Position numbers and translations under genes: made by a program. The notes beneath the pieces are model-generated. The model was not told the origin of the DNA, did not search any database, and saw nothing but the letters and a program-made list of their open reading frames with translations. From NCBI RefSeq assembly GCF_000497045.1, contig NW_015961970.1, positions 802 through 64,801 on the forward strand: 64,000 nucleotides of DNA, written 5' to 3'. This DNA is from Kalmanozyma brasiliensis GHG001 (lineage: Eukaryota; Basidiomycota; Ustilaginomycetes; Ustilaginales). This document shows positions 10,487-19,998 of this stretch, in pieces (the first letter of the stretch is position 1; every line of letters begins with the position of its first letter).

Positions 10487-10996
10487 ATGTTCGGCTCAAC
10501 GTCGTCCGCACCCGCGACCGGGTCTACACTCGGTCGATCCGCGTCCTTCTCCTTCTCGCAACCCCCAGCGAACAAGCCTTTCTCTGGCACAACAGGCGGC
10601 TTCTCCTTCGGCGGCGGCGCCAACAACAGCACAACTACAAGCACAGCAGCAGCGAACCCAGGCACCGCTGCGGCAGCTCCAGCTACAGGTGGCTTTAGCT
10701 TCGGTGCCAAGCCTGCTACCACCACGACTGCGCCCACACTCGGCGGTGGAGGTCTGTTTGGTTCCACCACAACAACACAACAGCAGCAGCAGCAGCCAGG
10801 ACAACAGACGCAGCAGCCACAACAGACAGGCTTCGGAGGTGGACTCTTTGGTGCGTCGAACAACACAGCGTCGACGTCGACCGGTGGGCTATTTGGCAAG
10901 CCTGCTGCCCCTGCGGCTGGCGGCTTCTCGTTTGGCGCCAGTAACACAGCGTCTACATCTACCGGGGGGCTCTTCGGCTCGTCCACTCAGCCAGCG

Positions 10997-11027
<31 letters not shown>

Positions 11028-11818
11028 CGTCGACATCGCTCTTCTCGTTCTCGCAGCCACAACAGCCGCAGCAGCAGCAACAACAGCAATTTGGCAACGC
11101 TTTCCAGTCCAATCCATCGCAACCACAAATGAACCAGGTCGCCGCATCACCCTTCGCGCGGTTCGGCTACTTCCAAAAGGAACGCTTCAACGACCTGCCC
11201 GACGATGCCAAGAAGCTCATTGAGGAGCTCGAAACACACATCTCTTCGCAGACCCAACTGAGGGACGAGCTGAAGACCAAGAACTTTGGGTCGGAGATCC
11301 GCAAGTGTGCGTCAGAATGGCATGAACTCGACTCGGCGCTCAAGTCGCTCTCCGCGACACTGGATACGGACGAGCACCAGACTGTCGATGTAGGCCGTCT
11401 GCTCGAGCGCGACCGAGCCACCACCTCGACGCTGTACCCCATCCTCGTCAATGCCAAGGAGCCGCGCGGGGCGTCGGACGGCGCGTCGTTCGTCGAGTGG
11501 CTCGAGCGCTACTTTGCCGATCTTGCTGCAGAGTATCGCGATCGCATCGCGCGCTACTCGAGCACGGTCGAGACCATTCAGCATCATCTAACGTCGCTGA
11601 GCAGCAGGGAGACGTACACGCCGCAGGCGATTTCGGATGCGATCCACGCGCAGCACGAGAGCTTCATGGCATTGGCAGGACAGGTGGCAGGACTGCACGC
11701 GGAGGTGGACGCGCTCAAGAAGGATTATGCACGGTGGTACAAGCAGGTCAACAAGAGCGTGCGGGATCCGTTTGGGAGTATGAATGCCTTGGCGGGGAGC
11801 GTGCCGCCAGCGTCGTAG
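10487..11818 (+). CDS. NUP49: FG nucleoporin Nup49/Nup58
   Basis: 443 aa from the ATG at 10487. The upstream in-frame extension is leader. Residues 1-225 are an FG/GLFG domain with about ten FG dipeptides, including repeated GGFSFG and GGLFG cores. It also has glutamine runs of 6, 10 and 7 (about 98-103, 171-180, 195-201). A nearly exact internal repeat, 'ASNNTASTSTGGLFG' then 'ASNTASTSTGGLFG', lies at about 123-164. The C-terminal half (about 230-440) is helical. It starts NDLPDDAKKLIEELETHI and ends with ALKKDYARWYKQ followed by DPF, the signature region of Nup49/Nup58 in the Nsp1-Nup57-Nup49 channel complex. The repeats form the permeability barrier of the nuclear pore and the helices anchor it. 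Nup57/Nup54 was considered and fits the helical end less well. Confidence 0.85.
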
Positions 11819-12243
11819 AAAAAAGGCGCAGAAGAAGGGACGCATTCTTTGACATTGCAATCAGACTATCTACCCAGCAACAGTATTCAAGTCGAGATGA
11901 CTGTCAGCTCACAATCATATGTATCGCAGTATCAAAGCTTGCAGCTTGTCGTCGTTGAGATTGACCTCATCGCAAGCTGTGTGAGCTCGTGTGATGCGGA
12001 TTGCTTGCCCTTGATTCCCTGTGAAGATCGACGTGGCTCCGTCCAGAAAAGGGTCTCGGAAAAACTGCCTCGAAAAGGAGGTCTCAAAGCTCGCATTGAC
12101 CCAGCTTGGACCCTGTCACGAGCTCATCTTCCAATCTCTCCATCATCCTTGCCGACACCACGATCGCATCTCTTGCCCCGCCCCTTGGCCTGGCATCTCG
12201 CGAGCCACCCTCCCAGCCACCTCGGGCGGACCGTCGCGGCACG
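11819..12243. other. NUP49-MDM10 intergenic region
   Basis: 425 bases between two genes on the same strand. It should contain the NUP49 3' UTR and the MDM10 promoter. An in-frame extension of MDM10 reaches back to 12106 but starts with TTG. No separate gene seen. Confidence 0.5.
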
Positions 12244-14133
12244 ATGCACGACTTTGTCTCGCACATCCTGCGCCAGTACTTCCACGCGACGCACTGGAAC
12301 GAGTACAACTCGTACCTCCACCTCACCTCGTCCTCGTCGTCGATCCTCGACTTCGCCGTTCCGACCGGGCTCTCGTTGTCGATATCGGCGTCGCCAACGC
12401 CGCCGTTCTTTACGACGTATCGTCTGGGTGCGTTGCCGAATCTACGGGCGGGAATTGGATATATCTATGCGAGCACACAGGAGCCGGTCGACTTTGGGAA
12501 AAGTTCCAAGGATGTTCGTCTCAAAGAGGTGATTGAGCGATTTCGCATTGTCGAGGCCTCGCCGCGGCGGAATGCGCCAGCAAGAGGGCAGAAATACTGG
12601 TTGGCGGGCGAGCGGTATTTTGAGCCGATCACGGAGCCACAAGGGACAGAGGGAGGGGAGTATTTGGTGTATGGATGCATGCATGTGCCGTCCGCGCGGC
12701 TGGACGCGCTGTGGACCAAGAGGATGAGCCCGACCTGGCAGCTCATTGTCACAGCGGTATCGACGCCACCGAAGTATCCGCTCAATGCGCTGCAAAGTGC
12801 CGCGCTCGCCACCCAGTCGTCGTTTGCGTCAGGATCGATGGGCAAGGCAGCAGGGTTGTCAGGCAGCGTGGATCGGCTCGACTCATCCACGCACACGCTC
12901 TCGTCTTCGGGGACAATGTCGGGAAGCACACCTCAACAGTCAACCACTGCAGCGGCAGCAGCAGCGCAAGATAGCTACGGACTCGGTCCGCCCGGATCGA
13001 CAAACCTGCAACTGACACTGCAACGCGACACAGGACGGTGGTTCACCGAGTACAGCTACTCGATCGATGATGCATTGTGGGGCTTCAGGGTGCTGCACAA
13101 CTTTGGAGCGACTGGCGACCATTCTGCTTCAATGGCCAATAGCGACAGCACAACGACCAATTCCGCGTCTACAGCGGACGGGACAAGGACGCAAATCGGC
13201 ACCACCAGCGGCCTAACTGCAACCACCTCTGTCTCTAGCAGCGGCACCGACGATGCAGACGCCGGAGGCGGTCTGCGCGGGCGCTTCAGCGCTGGAGCCG
13301 AGGTCTTCGTCAGCACGGTCGAGAAATCCGCCGGCCTGTCTACGGGAATCCGCTTCTCGACGCTGCCCGATTCGCCCGGTCAGCCCATCATTGCGCCCTT
13401 CGAAGCGTCCATTCCGCCTTCAACCCCCGAAGTGGCAACAGCGACACCATCGCAGCCGCCAACGGTGATCACAGCCACGCTGAACCCCATGATGGGCCAC
13501 CTGAGCACTGCATATGCGGCAAGGATGGCGAGGGACGTGGTCGTCGCCTCGCGGTTCGATTTCAATGTCTATAGCTACGAGTCGGAATGGACGGTTGGTG
13601 CGGAGTATTGGCTGAGGAAGAGAGGTGGCGAGGTAGGGGCGCAGACGAAGGGCGTCGGTGGCATAGCCGAGGAGAGGGTCGTGAAGAGGGAGAGAGAGGA
13701 GGCAGGGCCAATGTCGCTGCGCGAGCAGGGGAGTGGCGGTGTGCTGGACGGATCGGCAGCACCGAAGAATGATGCAGAAGACAAGTGGTCCTTGCGCACG
13801 CCGGCTGCGACGCCCTCTCCACCCTCTTTCGATTCCACCACACAGTCCTCATCTTCTCCAGCGTCGACTTCACCATCGACATTGCCGCCACCACCACCAG
13901 CATCGCCCCTCACAACCCTCCTCTCCCCCATCACGGGCGTCCTCAAAGCGCGCCTCTCCACCACCTCCGACATCCGCCTCCTCTGGCAAGGCCGTCTTTC
14001 CTCCTGCCTCGTCTCTCTCGGCGTCAAAGCGGATCTATCTCCCGCTTCACCTCTCCCCTCCCCCTCCACACGCGGCATCGTCAAGAGCATCGGTCTCGAA
14101 GTCATGTATTTCTCCACCGCCGACATTGACTAG
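12244..14133 (+). CDS. MDM10: Mdm10, ERMES and SAM complex beta-barrel
   Basis: 629 aa. Start at the ATG at 12244, because the family's N-terminus begins there (MHDFVSHILRQYFHATHWNE, then a conserved 'LDFAVPTGL' block). Mdm10 is a porin-type beta-barrel of the mitochondrial outer membrane. It joins the ER-mitochondria tether (ERMES) and the SAM assembly machinery. Further conserved segments include TTYRLGALPNLRAGIGYIY and MMGHLSTAYAARMARDVV. The protein is longer than yeast Mdm10 (493 aa) because low-complexity loops are inserted. One is Ser/Thr/Ala-rich at about 200-290 and 310-360; another is Pro/Ser/Thr-rich near 520-600. The last strand carries IGLEVMYFS. Its stop codon overlaps the stop of the converging RMT2 gene in a shared CTAG. 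Confidence 0.93.
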   Translation: MHDFVSHILRQYFHATHWNEYNSYLHLTSSSSSILDFAVPTGLSLSISASPTPPFFTTYRLGALPNLRAGIGYIYASTQEPVDFGKSSKDVRLKEVIERFRIVEASPRRNAPARGQKYWLAGERYFEPITEPQGTEGGEYLVYGCMHVPSARLDALWTKRMSPTWQLIVTAVSTPPKYPLNALQSAALATQSSFASGSMGKAAGLSGSVDRLDSSTHTLSSSGTMSGSTPQQSTTAAAAAAQDSYGLGPPGSTNLQLTLQRDTGRWFTEYSYSIDDALWGFRVLHNFGATGDHSASMANSDSTTTNSASTADGTRTQIGTTSGLTATTSVSSSGTDDADAGGGLRGRFSAGAEVFVSTVEKSAGLSTGIRFSTLPDSPGQPIIAPFEASIPPSTPEVATATPSQPPTVITATLNPMMGHLSTAYAARMARDVVVASRFDFNVYSYESEWTVGAEYWLRKRGGEVGAQTKGVGGIAEERVVKREREEAGPMSLREQGSGGVLDGSAAPKNDAEDKWSLRTPAATPSPPSFDSTTQSSSSPASTSPSTLPPPPPASPLTTLLSPITGVLKARLSTTSDIRLLWQGRLSSCLVSLGVKADLSPASPLPSPSTRGIVKSIGLEVMYFSTADID

Positions 14134-15359
14134 CTGAAATCGTCGAACCTGCACAGCGGCAGGTAATACTTGTCCAGCGTCCAATATTTCTGTTTGACGC
14201 CCTGCCACTCTTCTTCGCGAATGGAAGGCGTGAGGGTGGACCACGTGGTGGTGAGCCCGACGCTGCGCAGGTCAAGTTCGGAGATGCGCGTGTAGACGTC
14301 GTACAGGAACGGGTTGGTCGCTGCTAGACCGTGGAAGAAGCTGAACCGGCTATCTGGGCCGTTGAGGATCATGGGTAGCGCGTCAAAGAATCGCTTGATG
14401 TCCGAATAGTCCTGGCTGTACGTGTCCCAGTAGACGGCGTCGAAGCTACCCAGTTCGGTCATGCGCGCGATATCCTCCTCGAGATCCGAATCCTTGATCC
14501 AGTCCTCCCAGCGCCCTTCGAACAGCTCCACGCCGGGCATCTTGTCGAATCCGAGACTCTTCGCGTACGCAATGGCGTCCGGGTGCGCCTCGATGATCAC
14601 ATGCCGCGCCGGCTTGTAGCTCTGGAGGATGGAATCGATGATGCCCAACCCAAAGCCAACGTTCAGCACGCTAAACCCCTCGGGCTGGTTCTCGCACAGC
14701 AGTCTTGCGGACTGCTGCATGATATCCGTCTCCCAGGGTGCCATGACCATGTTGTTGTCCGCGTCCAGACAGCGCACTTGCCCGAGGGGGTCTTTGACAA
14801 ATCGTAGCTTCGTCTGCAGATACCTCTGCGTGTCATTGGCGACGTCCGTGGCGGAAGGCTTGAGCGTTATTCGTGTGCCGTCTGCTGATGTGACCGCTGT
14901 TCCGTCGTCTCCCGCCATCTCGTCCTGTTCGTCCTCATCATGCGATCCTAGTGCGTTGAGAAGCAGCGTCTGTCGCACGCCCTCCTCAAAGATCGCCCGG
15001 TAGCAGCTCTCGTGGTTCATACTCCATGCCACCTGGGCAGCGGTAAACCCATGTGCATCGACGGCGTTCCACAGCGCCCCATGGCGGAGAAGCAGTCTCA
15101 CAGCTTCGAGATGCCCACCTTCCGCGGCGAAGTGGAGCGCAGACCATCCAGCGGAAGAAGGGTCCTCGTACCACACATCGACACCGCCCGCATCGTCGCC
15201 TTCGTCTGGGGAAGGCGAGGAGGAGAGGAGGGATTGGATGAGTGGGACGTCGCCCGCTTCGGCGGCGAGGTGAAGTTCGAGGTTGCGCGCGACGCGGGAG
15301 GGTGGGAGGAGGTCGGTGACTTCCTCCGCTGCAGCTGTTGATGATGACGGCGTGGCCAT
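14130..15359 (-). CDS. RMT2: Rmt2, protein arginine N-methyltransferase 2
   Basis: 409 aa, ATG at 15359. Ankyrin-type repeats occupy about residues 20-130 (GWSALHFAAEGGHLEAVRLLL is the clearest). The methyltransferase domain runs from about 180 to 409. Its SAM-binding motif I is VLNVGFGLGIID at about 231-242, followed by acidic HVIIEAHPDA. It also has the Rmt2-type block FDAVYWDTYSQDYSDIKRFF. Rmt2 makes delta-N-monomethylarginine and in yeast modifies ribosomal protein L12. The ankyrin plus methyltransferase order and length match fungal Rmt2 (~410 aa). The gene converges on MDM10 and shares the CTAG at 14130-14133 as its stop. Confidence 0.94.
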   Translation of the reverse strand: MATPSSSTAAAEEVTDLLPPSRVARNLELHLAAEAGDVPLIQSLLSSSPSPDEGDDAGGVDVWYEDPSSAGWSALHFAAEGGHLEAVRLLLRHGALWNAVDAHGFTAAQVAWSMNHESCYRAIFEEGVRQTLLLNALGSHDEDEQDEMAGDDGTAVTSADGTRITLKPSATDVANDTQRYLQTKLRFVKDPLGQVRCLDADNNMVMAPWETDIMQQSARLLCENQPEGFSVLNVGFGLGIIDSILQSYKPARHVIIEAHPDAIAYAKSLGFDKMPGVELFEGRWEDWIKDSDLEEDIARMTELGSFDAVYWDTYSQDYSDIKRFFDALPMILNGPDSRFSFFHGLAATNPFLYDVYTRISELDLRSVGLTTTWSTLTPSIREEEWQGVKQKYWTLDKYYLPLCRFDDFS

Positions 15360-15692
15360 GGCTGCGAACGGTGCAAGGTGTCGCTGTGAGGAGTTGGAGC
15401 AAGAGAAGGCCTTTGGGGTCGAACAGCATCAAGGGTCCATGCGAACTTTTTCTTGTTCGCCGCCCAAGCGCAGGCCGACTTCCGATTTAACCAGATATGT
15501 GAGATCGAGCCCTGTCTCTCCTCGAGAAAAATGCCCGGCTACCGGCTTCTTTCTGGCTCGCGGTTGATCCGGTCGGTCGTCGAGATAACTTTATCCTGAT
15601 CATCCTCGAGGGCATCTTCCGCCTTCGCTTCTTCGATCCTTCCGTCACTCTCCTCACACCCAGGTCACCGCTCACATAGAAGAAGATACACA
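15360..15692. other. Divergent promoter, RMT2/thioesterase
   Basis: 333 bases between two outward-facing ATGs. Pyrimidine-rich sequence lies before the ATG at 15693. No gene seen. Confidence 0.5.
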
Positions 15693-16784
15693 ATGCCGGA
15701 CCTGCAAACCGCCCTCATCTCGCGTCTGGACGAGTCCTCCCTGACCCCCACGTCGGCGACCTACACCGGCAGCATCGACACGACCTGGTGTATCGGCTCC
15801 GTCCCGCAAGGAGGCTACTCTCTCTCTTTGGTCCTCAATGCCATCCTCGCCTTTATGCACACACCCGAAGTGATGGAAACGAACATCAAATCCGTCGCTC
15901 ATCACGATCCACTTCTGCTGTCAGCGACATACATCCAAGCGGTCACGCACACACCGTACGAGGTCCGAATCCGCGTACTGAAGCGCGGGAAGAGCCTGTC
16001 CAACCTCCAAGGCGAGCTGTGGCAGGACGGGCTGATGCGCATCACAGCCCAGGTGCTGATGACCGACTTCGAGGTGCAAAAGGCGTCTGCGGACCGGACA
16101 AAGATTCAACCTCTCCAAGGGAAGGACGTGCACGATGCGGTGAAGAACGGGTACAGCATCACGGAGGAGTCCCAATGGGCACCCGTTTTCCCGTTGAGTG
16201 CGCCGGAGGACTGTGATCCACCTCGCTTCTTCGGCAACACTGCGGAGAGCGGAAAAACGTTCGGCTTCGGGCGGATGATCACCATCGCCAACGACCCCAA
16301 GCACGATCGGCTCACGAGGACCACCTCCACCCTCTCCGCGGGAGCCTACTATTCCCTCGTCACGCCCGAAACCCCCGTAGTGCTAGACGCAGCACAAGTG
16401 GCAAACGGTCGCCTCAGCGAGGGGAAAAACCTCATCCCTTTCCTAGCAGACATGTTCACCTCACCTCCCATGATCGTCCCAGGCAAACACAAGAGCCATT
16501 GGTACCCGACGCTTCACCTCACCATCGAATTCAAACGCCCGCTCCCGCGCACCCACGTCATCAGCCGAACGGCCACCCTCAGCACCGGCAAGTTCATGAT
16601 CAATGGTCAGCACGAGAGCGATTCCGAGCTGTGGAGCCATCCGGACGATCAACACCTTTTTGAGGCTGAGGGGTCCAGAGGGAAGAATGGCGAGAGGAGA
16701 AGTTACATTTTGGCCATCGCAAGACAGACCGCGTTGGTACTGCCGTTTGCTGTCAACCAGGGCAAGACCAAGAGCAAGCTTTGA
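15693..16784 (+). CDS. Double-hotdog acyl-CoA thioesterase-like protein
   Basis: 363 aa, ATG at 15693. The start 'GSIDTTWCIGSVPQGGYSLS' and the following LLSATYIQAVTHTPYEVRIRVLK match the N-terminal hotdog of the TesB-like/4HBT_3 thioesterase superfamily. The second half has the matching HLTIEFKRPLPR strand and a 'DSELWSHPDDQHL' block typical of the second hotdog. Such proteins hydrolyse acyl-CoA or related thioesters, but many fungal members are uncharacterised. No signal peptide or clear C-terminal peroxisomal tag is seen; it ends KTKSKL, which is close to, but not a standard, PTS1 tripeptide (SKL). Because the last three residues are exactly S-K-L, peroxisomal targeting is plausible. It is tail-to-tail with the G3BP-like gene. 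Confidence 0.8.
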   Translation: MPDLQTALISRLDESSLTPTSATYTGSIDTTWCIGSVPQGGYSLSLVLNAILAFMHTPEVMETNIKSVAHHDPLLLSATYIQAVTHTPYEVRIRVLKRGKSLSNLQGELWQDGLMRITAQVLMTDFEVQKASADRTKIQPLQGKDVHDAVKNGYSITEESQWAPVFPLSAPEDCDPPRFFGNTAESGKTFGFGRMITIANDPKHDRLTRTTSTLSAGAYYSLVTPETPVVLDAAQVANGRLSEGKNLIPFLADMFTSPPMIVPGKHKSHWYPTLHLTIEFKRPLPRTHVISRTATLSTGKFMINGQHESDSELWSHPDDQHLFEAEGSRGKNGERRSYILAIARQTALVLPFAVNQGKTKSKL

Positions 16785-17062
16785 CGGACAATGCGCAACT
16801 GTACGATAAAAATCATGACAAATGCTTTGGTGCTGTTCACCCCGTGCTGAGTGTGCGACAGGGATCGTGGGATGCATTGTGTGTGAGATGAGGTATCTGT
16901 TACAAATGTGGGCGGTTCGTGGGAGACAGGATGATATGCACTTGTACAGTTGTGCGAGAGAAAGGGATGCAACGAGCAAGGGAAGATGAGAGAATTTGAT
17001 CGTGCGATGTCAATGAGGGAAACGTGTTTTGCTTCTGAGGCGTCGAGCGGTGTCCAGTCTGA

Positions 17063-18598
17063 TTAGTTGGCACCACCGCGAGCAGCACCACCACGACCAC
17101 CGTTAGCGCGACCACCAGCAGCAGCACCGCCACGAGGAGCACCACCGGTCCTGCCGTTGCCTCCAGCGGCACCACCACGGCCAGCGCCGCCAGCAGGAGC
17201 ACGTCCACCGGCACCGCCAGCAACGTTCTTGCGACGCTCCTCGATCGTGACACTCCAGCCGTTCTTGCCAACAGCGACGCTTCCCTTGGCAGCAGCCTTG
17301 CGGGCACCGTCGACGCTGGTGAATTCAGCGAAAGCGCACGAGCGAGCGGCGATGATCTGGACGTCTTTGACGGTACCGAAAGCCTCGAGAGCCTGGCGGA
17401 GAGCGGATTCGTTGACCTGATCGGCAACGACGTTCTTGATGTAGACCGAGGGCGACGAGCTGGCACCTGCACCAGCGCCAGTAGCAGCCGCACCGGCAGG
17501 AGCAGCGGCGGACTTGGGCGTCGAGGCGGGCTTGGCGGGAGCAGCACTGGCAGCAGCGGCACGCGAAGACGAGACACCCTTGGCCTCGGTGGAGACGTTG
17601 GAGCCCCATCGAGTAGCGTCTGAAGCAGCCAATGTGGCCCAGGTCTTGGGCTTGGGTGGGCCAGTGGGCTGAGCGGGAGCGGGAGCAGCGGCGGCGGGAG
17701 CAGAAGCGGCGGCCTCGGGAGCCGTCTCGGTCTTGGCAGCAGCGGCAGCGTCCTTCGCGGCGCCGCCCTCGGTAGCAGCCGCAGGAGCTTCTTCAACAGC
17801 ATCAGTCTTGGTGGGCACAGCCTCGGTGGAAGTGGTGACGGCCTCGTCGGCAGCAGGCACCTCGGTGATCTGGGCAGAGTCGTCCTGAGCATCGGCGGCA
17901 GCAGCATCGTCGGCAGTGGCGGTCTCGGTGGACTCGATGGCTTTGGAGGAGGAAGACGAGGGAGGGAGAAGGTTGGGGCGAGCGTTGGAGTTGCCAATGT
18001 TGTTGATCTCGATGGTGTGGGGCACCTCGACACCCTTCTTGTCCGCCTCGTCGATCTCGTCCTGGATCGCCTCGTCGACAGCCTCAGCCTCAGCCTCAGC
18101 CTCAATCTCGTCATCGTCCTTGAGGTATCGGAAGATGTCGTTGAGAACGTAGTAGCCGTTGGGCTGCTCAGCAAGGAAAAAGGTCTGAGCGAACTTCCTC
18201 CAGGCACCGCCGTTGTTGCTGAGCTCACCAAGCACCTGAACGAGAATGCCACCGCTAGCGGAGCTCTGAGTGTCGACGTTGGAGACAAAGACCTTTGCGT
18301 CCTGGAAGTTGAGCGAGGTGATCTTGTCGTGGATCTGCTGCTGACCGAAGCAAGGAGAGGACTCTTCCTGCTCGGTTCCGTGGACCATGGTGGACTTCTT
18401 GGTGAAGAAGCAGTGGAGGCGGCCGGGGTTCTGGTTGAGGAAGGTGTAGTACTGGGTGACGAAGAGCCAGCCTACTTCCGAAGGCTGGACGGCCGGCTTG
18501 GAAGCATTGCTACCGGCAGCAACGGCGGAGGATGATGCTGCGGAGGAAACGCCGTTAGCAGCGGTAGCTGCGTTGCTTGCGGTGACGGCGGCGGACAT
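17063..18598 (-). CDS. G3BP-like NTF2-RRM RNA-binding protein
   Basis: 511 aa, ATG at 18598. The frame stays open to 18877, but that part looks like leader sequence. An NTF2-like domain spans about 40-160 (EVGWLFVTQYYTFLNQNPGR to GYYVLNDIFRYLK). A long Ala/Glu/Thr/Pro-rich linker (~165-380) includes an acidic section. An RRM follows at about 384-457 (SVYIKNVVAD, then SCAFAEF), and the last ~54 residues are Arg/Gly/Ala repeats. This is the order of G3BP/Bre5/Nxt3 proteins, which act in stress granules and as partners of the Ubp3-type deubiquitinase. No intron. Long frames in other phases of this gene (such as 16900-18288) are artefacts of its low-complexity codons. Confidence 0.88.
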   Translation of the reverse strand: MSAAVTASNAATAANGVSSAASSSAVAAGSNASKPAVQPSEVGWLFVTQYYTFLNQNPGRLHCFFTKKSTMVHGTEQEESSPCFGQQQIHDKITSLNFQDAKVFVSNVDTQSSASGGILVQVLGELSNNGGAWRKFAQTFFLAEQPNGYYVLNDIFRYLKDDDEIEAEAEAEAVDEAIQDEIDEADKKGVEVPHTIEINNIGNSNARPNLLPPSSSSSKAIESTETATADDAAAADAQDDSAQITEVPAADEAVTTSTEAVPTKTDAVEEAPAAATEGGAAKDAAAAAKTETAPEAAASAPAAAAPAPAQPTGPPKPKTWATLAASDATRWGSNVSTEAKGVSSSRAAAASAAPAKPASTPKSAAAPAGAAATGAGAGASSSPSVYIKNVVADQVNESALRQALEAFGTVKDVQIIAARSCAFAEFTSVDGARKAAAKGSVAVGKNGWSVTIEERRKNVAGGAGGRAPAGGAGRGGAAGGNGRTGGAPRGGAAAGGRANGGRGGAARGGAN

Positions 18599-19998
18599 TG
18601 TTGAAAAATATGAGACGACGCAATGGAAAGCCAAGGGTATCGATGGTGAACAACGGGGAGGAAAGATCTGGCAGCTGAGCGCGGTAGGTACGAAGGGTGT
18701 GTACACGAAGAGGATGCGATGCAGCTCAAGAGCAGCGAGGTGGTGGTGGTGATGATGGCGATGATGAAAGGAAGAAGGATCACACGAGCTTTGAAATTGA
18801 CTGTGCGCAGCCTCTGACTCTGAAAGGGTGGAGGAACTGGCCACGCCAAGCAAGCTGAGCCATGAATCGACAAGCAAGCTCGATTCATCAAAGCCTTCAC
18901 TTTCGCAAAGTCACACACACTCGCACACCTTCATCTCGCTATCTCTTTATTCTCGAGCATCGATCTCGAGCTTGAATGTGAGCAACGGCCGAGGCGTGGG
19001 AAAGCAGCGGCGTCTCAAGCGCGGCGCCGCAGCTGGTCAAAGCCATTTTGGAAGAAAGCAACTTCGGCTCCCACGCTGACGGAGTTGCCGCAGACTCGGA
19101 AAGTGTTGGTCTGAGTTGGCACCACTTTTTTCCTATCGGCTCGTCCGCTTCGTCAGTCATCTCTGCATTGCCATTATTGAGAAGGCTTGAGACGGCTTGC
19201 TGACCCCCATCAGCCACTCATATGGCTGTCCCGATGAGTCAGGCTTTCATAGCATCAGCGGATCCCTATCTCTGGGAAGAGCAACGAACGAGAGTGTGCC
19301 GATCAGAAAAAGCCAGAAGAAATGCTTTCGCGGTTCGACCCCGCCTTTTGCGCTTCTTCGCTTCGACCCTGTTCTTCCAGCTGAGAGGCATTTGTGACTT
19401 CAAATCAGCCGATTACCTTTGGCGAGCTGTTTGTATTGAGATCTTTGAAATCACAGATTTTTCGCTAGCTTGTTCTCTTCTTGGCCCTAACATGTTGACA
19501 CAATTGCCCCGCCCTGATGACGATCAACACACCCCTACTCCGCTCGCTCACGGATCGTCATCATCGGCTACTCACCCTGCCCATGCAAGCTCGATCCTTT
19601 CGTCTGTCTCTCCCAGACGACACGCGAGCGTCTTTGTCTAACGCTCTCACAGGAACGGCTCTCATCTCACCGAGCGACAAGCTCAAGCCCTTGACGCCCA
19701 TGACCGGGGCATTGGTAGATGAAGAAGAACAACACTTTGGCCGCGCTTCGAATCTATTTTTGAGTTGGGGCGTGTCACTTTTCAGAGGAGCGTGCGTGTG
19801 TGCGTGTGCTGTTGTGCCAGCTGCTCGGTCCAAACAAAAGTTGGAGCGTGAAATCTTACTTTGACCAGCTTGCTGTCCAACTCGGCCTGTCCGTATCCCA
19901 CTCATTCCATCCATCACATCCTGGCGGACGACCACGACCGCTTCCTCCGCTCCAGCTTACTTTTCAAGTCGGATCGCTCCTGAGGTTGCTCTGTCATC
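18599..19998. other. Divergent upstream region, G3BP-like/SEY1
   Basis: 1.4 kb between outward-facing ATGs. It includes CT-rich sequence before SEY1 and a CAC/ACC-rich stretch near 18740-18780. An ATG frame of 139 codons (19222-19641, plus) has no domain or composition that supports it. No gene called. Confidence 0.5.

Noticed and set aside
16900..18288. 462-codon frame in another phase of the G3BP-like gene
   Set aside because: Pure Arg/Pro/Leu/Ser low complexity produced by shifting Ala/Glu-rich codons.
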